Positions 36,136-43,718 of a stretch of 64,000 nucleotides of DNA are shown here, one piece after another; position 1 is the first letter of the stretch, and each line of letters starts with the position of its first letter. The translations under genes and the position numbers were made by a program. The stretch covers positions 992,001 through 1,056,000 of the forward strand of contig NZ_CP034910.1 in NCBI RefSeq assembly GCF_008932245.1, in the 5' to 3' direction. The stretch is from Sinorhizobium alkalisoli. Lineage in GTDB: Bacteria > Pseudomonadota > Alphaproteobacteria > Rhizobiales > Rhizobiaceae. The notes below the pieces were generated by a model. That model did not search any database and was not told the DNA's origin. It saw nothing but the letters and a program-made list of their open reading frames with translations.

Positions 36136-37077
36136 ATGAACCTTACCCTTCCCCTCGACGACGCCTTCGAACCCCACCATGCGTCTTCCCCGACCGACCG
36201 CTTCATCTACGAGATCCAGATCTACGGCCATCGCCCCTTCCAGGACGAGCCGGACCCGAGGCCGCTGCCCGAAGAGCCGGTTGTCCAGTCGGCGCTGACT
36301 GCAGTCTTCGACGCCATGTTCGAGATGCTTGGCGACACGCGGCTGGAGCCCGATCTCGAAGACCTGCTCTGGTCGACGGTCAACCTCTTCCACCGTGCCG
36401 GCGAGCGCATCCAGCGGGAGCTTCAGCGCAATGAGGACGCGCAGCGCGCCGGCCAGCGCGAGCAGGACGGCAGCGAAGTGAAGAGCGTCGAGTTGGAGCG
36501 CCACATCGCCGAGGGCATCACGCTTCTGGAGCGCCGCAACGCCTTCGAGTTCATGCGCGACTATGCGGCCGATCTCTTCGAAGCCCAGACCGGCTCGGCA
36601 TGGCGGCCGCGCACCGGCTCGAAGGTCAGCCACGCCAACATGACCGCAGCTATGATCGAGTCCAGAGACTTCCTCTCCGCGCGCCGCCGCGCCGAGACCG
36701 AAGTGCTGATCCCCGGCGGCACGAAGATCGCCTTCGGCGGCGGCATCGACTACAACGATCACGAACGGATCTGGGCGAAGCTCGACCAGGCCCTTGCCAA
36801 ATATCCCGACATGGTGCTGCTGCATGGCGGCTCGCCGAAGGGGGCCGAACGCATCGCCGCCTGCTGGGCGGAAGCGCGCAAGGTGACGCAGATCGCCTTC
36901 AAGCCGAACTGGACCAAGCACGCCAAGGCCGCGCCCTTCCGACGCAATGACGACATGCTGTCGGTCATGCCAGCCGGCGTCGTCATTTTCCCTGGCTCCG
37001 GCATCACCGGCAATCTCGCCGACAAGGCGCGTCGCTTTGGTATCCCGGTCTGGCAGGTTTCAGGAGACGGAGCGTGA
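36136..37077 (+). CDS. DUF2493 / SLOG-like protein
   Basis: A 313-residue soluble protein. The C-terminal part (about 190-310) matches the DUF2493/YspA-like SLOG nucleotide-binding fold: KIAFGGGIDYNDHERIWAKL, MVLLHGGSPKGAERIAACWA, FKPNWTKHAKAAPFRRND and VVIFPGSGITGNLADKARR. SLOG proteins bind nucleotide-derived ligands. The exact role is unknown, although such proteins are standard in this plasmid block. The N-terminal 180 residues form a separate helical region (EPEPRPLPEEP and onward). Confidence 0.82.
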   Translation: MNLTLPLDDAFEPHHASSPTDRFIYEIQIYGHRPFQDEPDPRPLPEEPVVQSALTAVFDAMFEMLGDTRLEPDLEDLLWSTVNLFHRAGERIQRELQRNEDAQRAGQREQDGSEVKSVELERHIAEGITLLERRNAFEFMRDYAADLFEAQTGSAWRPRTGSKVSHANMTAAMIESRDFLSARRRAETEVLIPGGTKIAFGGGIDYNDHERIWAKLDQALAKYPDMVLLHGGSPKGAERIAACWAEARKVTQIAFKPNWTKHAKAAPFRRNDDMLSVMPAGVVIFPGSGITGNLADKARRFGIPVWQVSGDGA

Positions 37078-37144
37078 GCGCCGTTTTCCCTCTGTTCTTG
37101 GGACGACGATCGTCGGGTTCGTCGCGCGCATGCGTGCTGGAAAC

Positions 37145-37165
37145 CCGCCGCGCGAAGCGCGGCGG
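37145..37165 (+). terminator. GC hairpin after the DUF2493 gene
   Basis: CCGCCGCGC and GCGCGGCGG form a perfect 9-bp stem with loop GAA. There is no T run, so it is a transcript-end or boundary hairpin only. Confidence 0.5.
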
Positions 37166-37185
37166 CACGCTGCTGAATCGAAGTA

Positions 37186-37214
37186 TTGCAATCCGCATTA
37201 CGGAATTGTATATA
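37186..37214 (+). promoter_or_regulatory. Sigma-70-like promoter of the toxin-antitoxin pair
   Basis: TTGCAA (37186-37191) and TATATA (37209-37214) are separated by 17 bases. The spacer holds the imperfect inverted repeat CAATCCG/CGGAATTG, a plausible binding site for the ribbon-helix-helix antitoxin that would give autorepression. Confidence 0.6.
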
Positions 37215-37237
37215 TGCTCGCAACACAGGAGCGAGCC

Positions 37238-37522
37238 ATGGCCACGACAACGCCCAGGAAGGAAACACCCGTCTCGATGCGGTTCCGTGACGATGATCTG
37301 ACGATCATCGATCGTGGCGCGGAGTTGCTCGGCCTGTCGCGCACGGAGTTCATGCGCCGTGCGGCATTGCATGAGGCCCAGGCGGCGATCCTCAACGAAA
37401 CCGTCATCCGCCTCTCGCCCGACGCCTATGACGCCTTCATCCAGGCGATCTCCGCCCCGCCGGCTTCTCCGCCGCCGAAGGCGGCCGAGCGGCTGCGCCG
37501 GTCAGCGCCCTGGGAGCGCTAG
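37238..37522 (+). CDS. DUF1778 (TacA-like) antitoxin
   Basis: A 94-residue ribbon-helix-helix protein. The N-terminal DNA-binding part reads TPVSMRFRDDDLTIIDRGAE, then LLGLSRTEFMRRAALHEAQA, and a proline-rich tail (PPASPPPKAAERL) could wrap the toxin. The ATG at 37238 has GGAGCG upstream. The toxin gene begins directly after its stop codon. It resembles the TacA family that neutralises GNAT toxins and represses its own promoter. Confidence 0.9.
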   Translation: MATTTPRKETPVSMRFRDDDLTIIDRGAELLGLSRTEFMRRAALHEAQAAILNETVIRLSPDAYDAFIQAISAPPASPPPKAAERLRRSAPWER

Positions 37523-38032
37523 GTGGCGCTTTCAGGTGTCGAACTCCTTGACGACACGCATCGGCTCGACGCTTTCGACTGCGGCAAGCCGGCCCTCAAT
37601 GCGTGGCTGAGCGGCTTTGCCCGGGCCAATCAGGCGCGCGACTTCACCCGTGTTCTCGTCGTTCACGACGATGGCACCGTCGTCGGCTATTACGGGCTCG
37701 CCCCAAGCGTGATCCAGCCAAACAGCGCGCCGCGCGCAATCCGCACCGGGCGCCCCCCAGACCCCATTCCCTGCCTCCTCATCGGGCAGCTTGCCGTCGA
37801 TCAACGCTATGCCGGACAAGGCATCGGCAGCGGACTGGTCAAGGATGCGCTACGCCGCTGCGTCGCCGGAGCCGAGATCGTCGGCGGCCGCGCCGTCGTC
37901 GTCCGGGCGATCGACGCCGAAGCCGAACGCTACTGGCCGGGCTGGGGCTTCATCGCCTCGCGGGGCAATCCATCGGTCCTCATGCGCTCCATTCAGGACG
38001 TCCGCCTCTGGCTGGCGGACACGACGCACTAG
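37523..38032 (+). CDS. GNAT-family (TacT-like) toxin
   Basis: A 169-residue acetyltransferase. The acetyl-CoA binding loop is in LAVDQRYAGQGIGSGLVKDA, with the TacT-like early part LDAFDCGKPALNAWLSGFAR, GYYGLAPS and the late motif FIASRGNPSVLM. TacT toxins acetylate the amino acid on charged tRNAs and stop translation. The GTG start is adjacent to the antitoxin stop. The pair is probably a plasmid-stability module. Confidence 0.9.
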   Translation: MALSGVELLDDTHRLDAFDCGKPALNAWLSGFARANQARDFTRVLVVHDDGTVVGYYGLAPSVIQPNSAPRAIRTGRPPDPIPCLLIGQLAVDQRYAGQGIGSGLVKDALRRCVAGAEIVGGRAVVVRAIDAEAERYWPGWGFIASRGNPSVLMRSIQDVRLWLADTTH

Positions 38033-38361
38033 ATTCTCGGACGGCACTGGCGCGAGCGAGCCAAAGCTTATAGCGACCACTCCTCCACCGGCAGGCTTTC
38101 AAACCCGGTTGAACTCGTCCGCAGTTGGTGAGGAGAAGAGACACGAGATCACTGAAACACCGTGTCCGGCCGATCCTGCTGTTCCGGCTGCTCGCGTCCG
38201 CTCTCCATGAAGTCTTCACTCATGCCACGCGCCAGCGCTGCCCGACGAGCACGGCTCGCCCGCCTCGACATGCGGGCGGAGAATGAGGGCGCTCGACCCT
38301 TCGGGGTTCCTGTACATCGGGAAAATCTGGATAGTGTGGAGGATCAACAGAGGAGTGGGCA
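38033..38361. other. Intergenic region between the two antitoxin genes
   Basis: About 330 bases. No reliable gene, repeat or terminator was recognised. The last part holds the promoter and AGGAGTGGGC ribosome binding site of the Phd-like gene. Confidence 0.45.
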
Positions 38362-38622
38362 ATGCGGCAGTTTACGACACGCGACCTCAGCAAGCATATT
38401 AGCGATGTTACCTCCGCCGCCGGCCGCGAACCCGTCGTGCTCACCCGGCATGGGAAACCCCGGTTCGTGCTGATGAGCTACGAGCATTACGAGCGAATGC
38501 GAGCCGGGGGAGATCCTCGACGCGGCCATCGTGTCTCCGAGATGCCGGAAGAACACAAGGAACTCTTCGCCGCGGCGATCGACCGGCTGGCGAACGGCGA
38601 GGGGTATGACGCCGAACCGTGA
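38362..38622 (+). CDS. Phd/YefM-family antitoxin (no toxin seen)
   Basis: An 86-residue protein with the Phd/YefM N-terminal DNA-binding fold: MRQFTTRDLSKHISDVTSAA followed by PVVLTRHGKPRFVLMSYEHY. The C-terminal half (RRGHRVSEMPEEHKELF) would bind a toxin. No RelE-, PIN- or Doc-like gene follows; only a non-coding stretch is present. It is either an orphan antitoxin, the remnant of a pair, or a stand-alone regulator. Confidence 0.85.
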   Translation: MRQFTTRDLSKHISDVTSAAGREPVVLTRHGKPRFVLMSYEHYERMRAGGDPRRGHRVSEMPEEHKELFAAAIDRLANGEGYDAEP

Positions 38623-38997
38623 GCTCCTGCTCGCGCGAATTCACCGACGTCCAGCGAGGCTAGCCCCAATTGCTTAGGACCGACGGATCGGAGTAGGCGG
38701 GTGTTTGTCGAGGTGACCGCGGTCGTGCCCAGACCGGACGGCGGGCGGATCGTTGAAGACCGCCTGGCCGATGTCGGCGGGGGCAGCGTCGCGAGATGTT
38801 GCGGCGCCGTATGCTGGCGATATGGTCACCGCGGTCGTCTCAACGTGCGCCCGAGAGATGTGGCGGCCAGTCGACACTCCTTGTTGACTGCGCTTGGCCG
38901 GGGCGAGGGAACATCGCGCCGGCTGGTGTGTCCGCAATGGAAGGTGCTGGCAGTCTCCTGCTGTGCCGGACCGGGTGGCCTCAATGGTTTGTCGCCG
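38623..38997. other. Non-coding stretch left of the inverted repeat
   Basis: About 375 bases without a recognisable gene on either strand. GACCGCGGTC-type palindromic words occur twice (near 38715 and 38825). It may hold the remains of a second, minus-strand DUF736-type gene, but this could not be shown. Confidence 0.35.
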
Positions 38998-39280
38998 GCG
39001 TCGGTTGCACGAGACCATTCCCGTTTCTATGTCGCCCTTTAGCCGACCGCCCGCTTTTGCGGTCAACCCCTGAAGGGGTACGTCTCGGCGAAAATTCCGC
39101 AAAATTCGATTTCGGTTCTTCATGCGCGCGCCTGGTGCTTTCCACCCGCAAGCTGGGTGGAAGCGCGCCCGCTTCTTGGCGGAAAATAGAATTTTACAGA
39201 ATTTTCGCCGAGATGACCGCAGCAGATCGGCCGTCTCTTCGCGCGCCATCGGGAATGGTCCCGAGCAACCGAAGGAGACA
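38998..39280. repeat. Long imperfect inverted repeat in front of the DUF736 gene
   Basis: The left arm (about 39000-39145) and right arm (about 39150-39280) are inverse copies with mismatches. The best-conserved pairs are TCTCGGCGAAAATTC (left) with GAATTTTCGCCGAGA (right), GAGACCATTCCCG with CGGGAATGGTCCC, and CTTTCCACCC with GGGTGGAAG. The right arm is the leader of the DUF736 gene. The left arm looks like a mirrored second leader. The transcript could fold into a long hairpin. Confidence 0.6.
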
Positions 39281-39285
39281 GTACC

Positions 39286-39609
39286 ATGGCCACCACGATC
39301 GCAACCCTGACGCAGAAGACCGACGGCACCCTCGAAGGCATCTTCGCTACCATCCGGGTCAACGCTCCGATCGCCATCGTCCCGAACGCCGGCAAGGCAA
39401 CCGAAGAAGCGCCCGACTACCGCGTCATCCACCGCCGCACGGGCTTCGAGATCGGCGCAGGCTGGAACCGCATCGCCCGGCAGACCGGCGAGGAATACCT
39501 CTCGGTGAAGCTGGAAGCCCCGGAGATCGGCGTGATCTTCGGCAACCTCGCTCCGGCCCCAGGCGGCGATCCGAACCGCAAGGTGATCCTCTGGAACAAC
39601 CCGAACTGA
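39286..39609 (+). CDS. DUF736 domain protein
   Basis: A 107-residue protein of the DUF736 family: MATTIATLTQKTDGTLEGIF, then IVPNAGKATEEAPDYRVIHR, TGFEIGAGWNRIARQTGEEY, SVKLEAPEIG and IFGNLAPAPGG. Such proteins are abundant on alphaproteobacterial plasmids near transfer genes; their function is unknown. The ATG has GAAGGAGACAGTACC in front. A GC hairpin follows. Confidence 0.9.
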   Translation: MATTIATLTQKTDGTLEGIFATIRVNAPIAIVPNAGKATEEAPDYRVIHRRTGFEIGAGWNRIARQTGEEYLSVKLEAPEIGVIFGNLAPAPGGDPNRKVILWNNPN

Positions 39610-39618
39610 GCCCCAACC

Positions 39619-39644
39619 GCCGGTCCCGAGCAATCGGGGCCGGC
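39619..39644 (+). terminator. GC hairpin after the DUF736 gene
   Basis: GCCGGTCCCGA (39619-39629) pairs with TCGGGGCCGGC (39634-39644), with one G-T wobble and a GCAA tetraloop. There is no T run. Confidence 0.6.
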
Positions 39645-40023
39645 CACCCCCTCCGACAGCGGCGAATTCAGCGGGAGGTCGGACGAGTACGAAATCGTCA
39701 AGCTCGAAGCGTCGAGCGCTTGCGCGAACTTGGTATCGCTGACGAGCTTGATCTTTACTCCAATACCCCGTCCGGTCGGTCGCCATCGGCCGGCGGGCGG
39801 TTCTGGTGCCACACGAAACGAGGGACTGTCTGCTCAGATCGCCAATTGTGCCATGAACGTTCGCGCCGCCTCAAGGACGAGCGGTTCCCCCAATTTTGGC
39901 GCAAGCGACAAAATCGGCTCCCCCACTCGCCGCCGTTGGCGGTCGCTACGCGATCCTTGACCCGGCACGATCCCTCACGACCCCGGCGGCGTCATCTTTC
40001 ACATCAGAATGGAGATGACGACG
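39645..40023. other. Intergenic region after the DUF736 gene
   Basis: About 380 bases. No gene is supported. The end carries GGAGATGA, the ribosome binding site of the small gene that follows. Confidence 0.4.
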
Positions 40024-40188
40024 ATGACGATCGATCAACACATCGAGGAACTGCGCGCGGAACTGCGGAACGCCGCATACCTCACCGAGCGCCGCGAGAT
40101 CGTGGCCGAACTGGAACTGGCGCTTGCCGAACGCGAGTTGATCTGGGCCGAACAGGAAGGACGTGTCAGTGCAGAGCCTCCCTTCTGA
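40024..40188 (+). CDS. Small conserved plasmid protein (54 residues)
   Basis: This gene reads MTIDQHIEELRAELRNAAYL, TERREIVAELELALAERELI and ends in EPPF. It is a highly charged helical protein, probably coiled coil, of a kind that recurs next to DUF736 genes on rhizobial plasmids. The ATG at 40024 is preferred because GGAGATGA (40011-40018) is well placed. In-frame ATGs at 40009 and 40015 are alternatives. Function unknown. Confidence 0.6.
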   Translation: MTIDQHIEELRAELRNAAYLTERREIVAELELALAERELIWAEQEGRVSAEPPF

Positions 40189-40620
40189 GGGAGGCTTTCG
40201 CTCCCTCGCCCTGGCCCAACACGCCGGATCGACCGGCGCGTTGGGTCCGAAGCTCCACTTCCGGCCGTCTCGCCCGTTACCGTCGATCAACATAGGCTCT
40301 CTCGCTCCGCCTACGATCTCGCTCTATATACTCGGGCCCGTTTCGCAGCAGATCGAGGAACACAAGGACCGCGTCCTCTTCGCCGTCGCAATGATGCACC
40401 ATCGACGCCACGCCGCCCTTCTGGGGCGGCGTTTGCCGCGTCGCCAAGCTTCACCCGCGGATCGACCGGCAGGCCAGGCTGGAAGCTCAGCTTCGCGCCA
40501 TGATCACAACTGTGGATCAGCGAGGGCGCCTCGAGCAGACGTCACGCCATTGGGCCACGCCGGAAATCTGCGTTTGGTCTGTAACCGCGCGCCCGTTTCA
40601 GCCGCAGAAGATCGAGGAAC
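40189..40620. repeat. Intergenic region with a degenerate duplicated block
   Basis: No intact gene is seen. GCCCGTTTCGCAGCAGATCG, continuing AGGAACA (from about 40327), recurs as GCCCGTTTCAGCCGCAGAAG, continuing ATCGAGGAACA (from about 40588). Both copies are followed by a GATGCACCAT-like word. This suggests a duplicated gene fragment now decayed. Confidence 0.4.
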
Positions 40621-41016
40621 ATGCCCACTCGATCATCAGCGATGCACCATGGCCTAGGCGCGAGAGGCTGGGAGCGGAGAGACGGAGGACGCAAGGAGCG
40701 GCCGGTTGCCGTCGGCGTGAGAATGCCGCGGTCCGATGGTGAACTGGTTCTCTTCTTTCCTATCACCACCAAGCAGCCGGAGGCGTTACGGTTTGCCGTG
40801 GAAATACCGGCGATCGAAAAGCGCCGCGCCGGCCTCGATGTCGATCGCAGGGTTTGGATCATCATCGATGAGTTCAATACCGACATAATCGGCAGCTCAT
40901 TCTATCTTGAGCCCGAGCCGCCAACGGGCCGCTTTAGCAAGGCGTTCTTCCTGCCGCCGCTGCGCGAGTTCATCAATCGCCGCAGGTCGGCCAAGGAGGT
41001 CATCCGATTCCGCTGA
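40621..41016 (+). CDS. PemK-like growth-inhibitor family protein, possibly N-terminally damaged
   Basis: A 131-codon frame. From about residue 24 onwards it resembles PemK-like plasmid proteins: ERPVAVGVR, ELVLFFPITTKQPEALRFAV, EIPAIEKRRAGLDVDRRVWI, IIDEFN and FFLPPLREFI. The first 25 codons (MPTRSSAMHHGLGARG) do not resemble the family, and a degenerate repeat lies in front. The N-terminus is therefore probably lost or shifted. No antitoxin partner is adjacent. Treat activity as doubtful. Confidence 0.5.
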   Translation: MPTRSSAMHHGLGARGWERRDGGRKERPVAVGVRMPRSDGELVLFFPITTKQPEALRFAVEIPAIEKRRAGLDVDRRVWIIIDEFNTDIIGSSFYLEPEPPTGRFSKAFFLPPLREFINRRRSAKEVIRFR

Positions 41017-41058
41017 CCTCCCGCTCGCGATAGCCTCATTGCCCGTCAGTTGCTCGAG

Positions 41059-42978
41059 TCACTGGAACGGTTTGACGAAGCGGTTCGGCTTGGTCGCCGC
41101 GTTCATGTCTTTCCGCCGGAAGTAGATTGCCCGCCCGCAGCGGATCGGGCTGTGCCCCTGGACGATGATGATCTGCTCGTCCTTGCGCATCGATTGCGTG
41201 ATCTCGTGCGGCATGATCAGTGGTCGGCGCTGGAAGTTGATGCTCTCCGATTTCCGCGAGGCGCTGCTCTTCGTGTCCCAGCCAATATTGCGGGAGCTTC
41301 CCTTCACCTCCACCGTCATCTCGCCGCATTGAGCCGAGACGTTGCGCGCCGTGTCGAGCGCCTTGATCGCCGCATAGCTCGCGAAGGCGCAACCGTCGAT
41401 CCATGAGGTCGCGCCATCCTTCCCGAAATGCCGCTCGAGCTGCCCGACCGACTGGTACATCAGCATCATCGAGACGCCGTACTTGCGGCCGCGGTCGCGC
41501 GCTTCTTCCAGAACACGCATGTAGCCGAGCAGATCGACCTCATCGAGCATGAACAGTGCCCTCCGCTGGAATGCGCCGTCGGCCTGCACCATCGCGTTGA
41601 TCAGCGACCCGATGATCACGCGGCCGATGCCCGGATAAGAGCGCAAGATCGGCGCCGGGATATTGAGGAAGACGTCCTTCTTGCCGGTCACGATGTCGCT
41701 CGACCTGAACACATTGCCGCAGACGAGTGCAGCATAGCTGTCGAGGGAAAGCCATTGTGTGTCCTTCGATGCGGTCGAATAGACGCCGCTGAAGGTCTGT
41801 TCGGTCATATTCGTGAACACGCCAAGTGTCTCCCGGATGAAAGCGGATTGCGAGTGCTCCTGAATGTCGCGCAGCCTCGCGAGCACGGAAGGCTCCGGCT
41901 CAGATACGATTTCCCGAAGACTGCGCAAATTGCGTCGCCCCTCATATTCCGGCGAGAACATCACATGCGCCAGAAGGCCGGTCAGCAGGTTGTGTGCCTG
42001 GTTCTGGAAATAGGCACCGCTTGAGGATTCGAAGCGCACGCTTTCTGACAGCAGCATGTGGGCGATGCCGACGATATTTTCCTCCTTTTGATTCGAGGCT
42101 TCGATCCCGTCGAGCACGTTGAAGCCCATGATTGGATTCGTCGGGTCGAGCACCATGACCTCACGCCCCAGCACGCGGGTGCGGTGTTCGACCACCATCG
42201 GCGCGACCTCGGTCGAGGGATCAAGGCAGATCAGCGGTCCGGTATAGCGCAGCGCCGTCGGCACGACGTTACTGGTCGTCTTGTAGCCGCCTGAACCCGC
42301 GAAAAAGAGCATATGGGTGGAATCGAAGTCTTGGCTGTAGGTGAGCAAACGCGCCTTGCCGCCCTGTCCCCACGTAGCGCAATCGTTCGGATCGAAGGGC
42401 AGTTCATGGACGATTTCCTTGTCGACGCGGTAGCGCTCGCCGACGACGATATCGCCGTTCGGCGGAAAGAGCTTTCCCGCCGCCGCCATCGGAAGCCAGT
42501 CCGCGTCCCCGAAGATTCCGCGCTTGGCGCGCTTCACCGGTTCAGGCACGACGGTGGAAATGCGCGCGGCCACCGCCACCGCCATGAAGCCGACAACCGC
42601 ACCGATAACGGCGACCATATCAAGATAGGACAGTGCACGGTCCCATGTCACCGCTCCGCTTTCCACGGATGGGGCGAGCCGGCCGAACTCCCGCAAGCCA
42701 TAGAAGCCGGCCACAGCCAGAAAGCAGACGAGGTTTGCCATCGCGACAGGTCTTCGCCGGTGCAATGGCAGCGCCCACACGCTCAACAGCCCCGCCAGCG
42801 GTCCGAACAAAAGCGCCGGTAAGGGTGAGGCCCGCAGAAACCAATATTCCGCCTTCCCGGACAGGCTGGCGGCGAGCGCCAGCCAGCGCCAGCCGACGAC
42901 GTAGACGGCAAAGGCGGTGACGACGATCGGCACCAAGACGAGCAGCAGGCTCGGATGCAGTTTCGCTCGCACGGTCAT
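41059..42978 (-). CDS. traG: TraG, type IV coupling protein
   Basis: A 639-residue inner-membrane ATPase of the VirD4/TraG family that links the relaxosome to the transfer channel. N-terminal transmembrane segments (about residues 10-150) precede the ATPase domain, with Walker A AGSGGYKTTS near residue 228 and Walker B ALFMLDEVDLLG near 475. Other family marks are LICLDPSTEVAPMV, YSTASKDTQWLSLDSYAAL and MMLMYQSVGQLE. Its ATG overlaps the traD stop (ATGA). No VirB/Trb genes of the channel lie in the window. Confidence 0.95.
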   Translation of the reverse strand: MTVRAKLHPSLLLVLVPIVVTAFAVYVVGWRWLALAASLSGKAEYWFLRASPLPALLFGPLAGLLSVWALPLHRRRPVAMANLVCFLAVAGFYGLREFGRLAPSVESGAVTWDRALSYLDMVAVIGAVVGFMAVAVAARISTVVPEPVKRAKRGIFGDADWLPMAAAGKLFPPNGDIVVGERYRVDKEIVHELPFDPNDCATWGQGGKARLLTYSQDFDSTHMLFFAGSGGYKTTSNVVPTALRYTGPLICLDPSTEVAPMVVEHRTRVLGREVMVLDPTNPIMGFNVLDGIEASNQKEENIVGIAHMLLSESVRFESSSGAYFQNQAHNLLTGLLAHVMFSPEYEGRRNLRSLREIVSEPEPSVLARLRDIQEHSQSAFIRETLGVFTNMTEQTFSGVYSTASKDTQWLSLDSYAALVCGNVFRSSDIVTGKKDVFLNIPAPILRSYPGIGRVIIGSLINAMVQADGAFQRRALFMLDEVDLLGYMRVLEEARDRGRKYGVSMMLMYQSVGQLERHFGKDGATSWIDGCAFASYAAIKALDTARNVSAQCGEMTVEVKGSSRNIGWDTKSSASRKSESINFQRRPLIMPHEITQSMRKDEQIIIVQGHSPIRCGRAIYFRRKDMNAATKPNRFVKPFQ

Positions 42979-43208
42979 TCCGCGGCCTGCGTCATGCGCG
43001 TGGAAGGACCGTCAAGCGCCGCTGCCTTGAACGCTTCTTCGCCGATATCGCGCAGGCGCCGATGCTCGGAGGAGCCCGGAGCGACTCTTGCCAATTCCAG
43101 CAAACCGCCGAGCAGGAATGCGCGGTCTGCCTTCGACAGTCCTGCCCTGACGACGATGCCGCCGAGCAGGAATTTCTCCCGCGCGTCACGCTTGCGATCA
43201 GCTGTCAT
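42975..43208 (-). CDS. traD: TraD, conjugal transfer protein
   Basis: A 77-residue protein matching the small TraD of Ti/rhizobial plasmids: MTADRKRDAREKFLLGGIVV, RAGLSKADRAFLLGGLLELA. It overlaps traC upstream (about 11 bases) and traG downstream (ATGA), forming the traC-traD-traG operon. The ATG at 43208 is chosen from these family features. A longer in-frame reading runs through traC and was rejected. The precise role in DNA processing is not established. Confidence 0.9.
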   Translation of the reverse strand: MTADRKRDAREKFLLGGIVVRAGLSKADRAFLLGGLLELARVAPGSSEHRRLRDIGEEAFKAAALDGPSTRMTQAAE

Positions 43209-43485
43209 GATATACCTCCGCCGGCGCTCCAGTCCCGCCAATTGCTGGTCGACGCGGCGAAGCAGTTGCGTGATCCACCCCCTTCTTCTCTCCTTTGCGA
43301 AATCGCGCGGCGATCTCTTCGAAAATCCGATCGACCTCCTCGTCGGCGATTTCCAGTTCCGCCAGCCCCGATTTCGTCGCCGCCCGCGCAAAGCGCTCGG
43401 CGGACTTTGCGATCATCGAGCGTTTGCGCTCGCGCAGCTTCTCGATCTGGGCGTCGATGTCGGTGATCGAAGATTTTACAGCCAT
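43198..43485 (-). CDS. traC: TraC, relaxosome accessory protein
   Basis: A 95-residue charged protein typical of TraC of Ti/rhizobial plasmids: MAVKSSITDIDAQIEKLRER, KRSMIAKSAERFARAATKSG, LAELEIADEEVDRIFEEIAA. It is first in traCDG and diverges from traA across the oriT-like sequence. The start at 43485 has an AAGGAAGGACGC region upstream. It is thought to assist the relaxase at oriT. Confidence 0.9.
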   Translation of the reverse strand: MAVKSSITDIDAQIEKLRERKRSMIAKSAERFARAATKSGLAELEIADEEVDRIFEEIAARFRKGEKKGVDHATASPRRPAIGGTGAPAEVYHDS

Positions 43486-43529
43486 TCCAGCGTCCTTCCT
43501 TGTTGGAGCAATCAGAACGGTGGCGATTA

Positions 43530-43551
43530 TACTATCTGTTTTATGATAGTA
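43530..43551. promoter_or_regulatory. Palindrome TACTATC-N8-GATAGTA, copy 2
   Basis: A perfect 7-bp inverted repeat with an 8-nt spacer, in an AT-rich part of the divergent traC/traA region. It has the same arms and the same spacing as the element at 34464-34487. It probably overlaps the traC promoter and may control both directions. Confidence 0.6.
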
Positions 43552-43653
43552 AAATAGGCTAGGTTGCATTATCCCGAAAACGTCGCAGCCGGAATTCCGG
43601 CAAATGGCCGTCTTCCGGAGAAGCGGCATCGGCCTTGGCAGGCCGATCGGTTT

Positions 43654-43684
43654 GAGGGCGCAATATACGTCGCTGGCGCGACGT
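43654..43684. other. oriT-like nic region
   Basis: GAGGGCGCAATATACGTCGC, followed by TGGCGCGACG, closely resembles the oriT core of Ti and other rhizobial plasmids (GGGCGCAATTATACGTCGCTG type), with the CGTCGC/GCGCGACG inverted repeat beside it. It lies between traC and traA, as in known systems. The nick would fall next to the GGGCGCA box. This is recalled from known oriT sequences and is not a computed alignment. Confidence 0.75.
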
Positions 43685-43718
43685 GCTTTGGAGAGGTCTG
43701 GAGGCAGTCGTGGCGATT

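Noticed and set aside
38674..39786. A 370-codon minus-strand frame
   Set aside because: It runs through the DUF736 gene and the inverted repeat. Low-complexity basic protein with no family, hence a chance frame.
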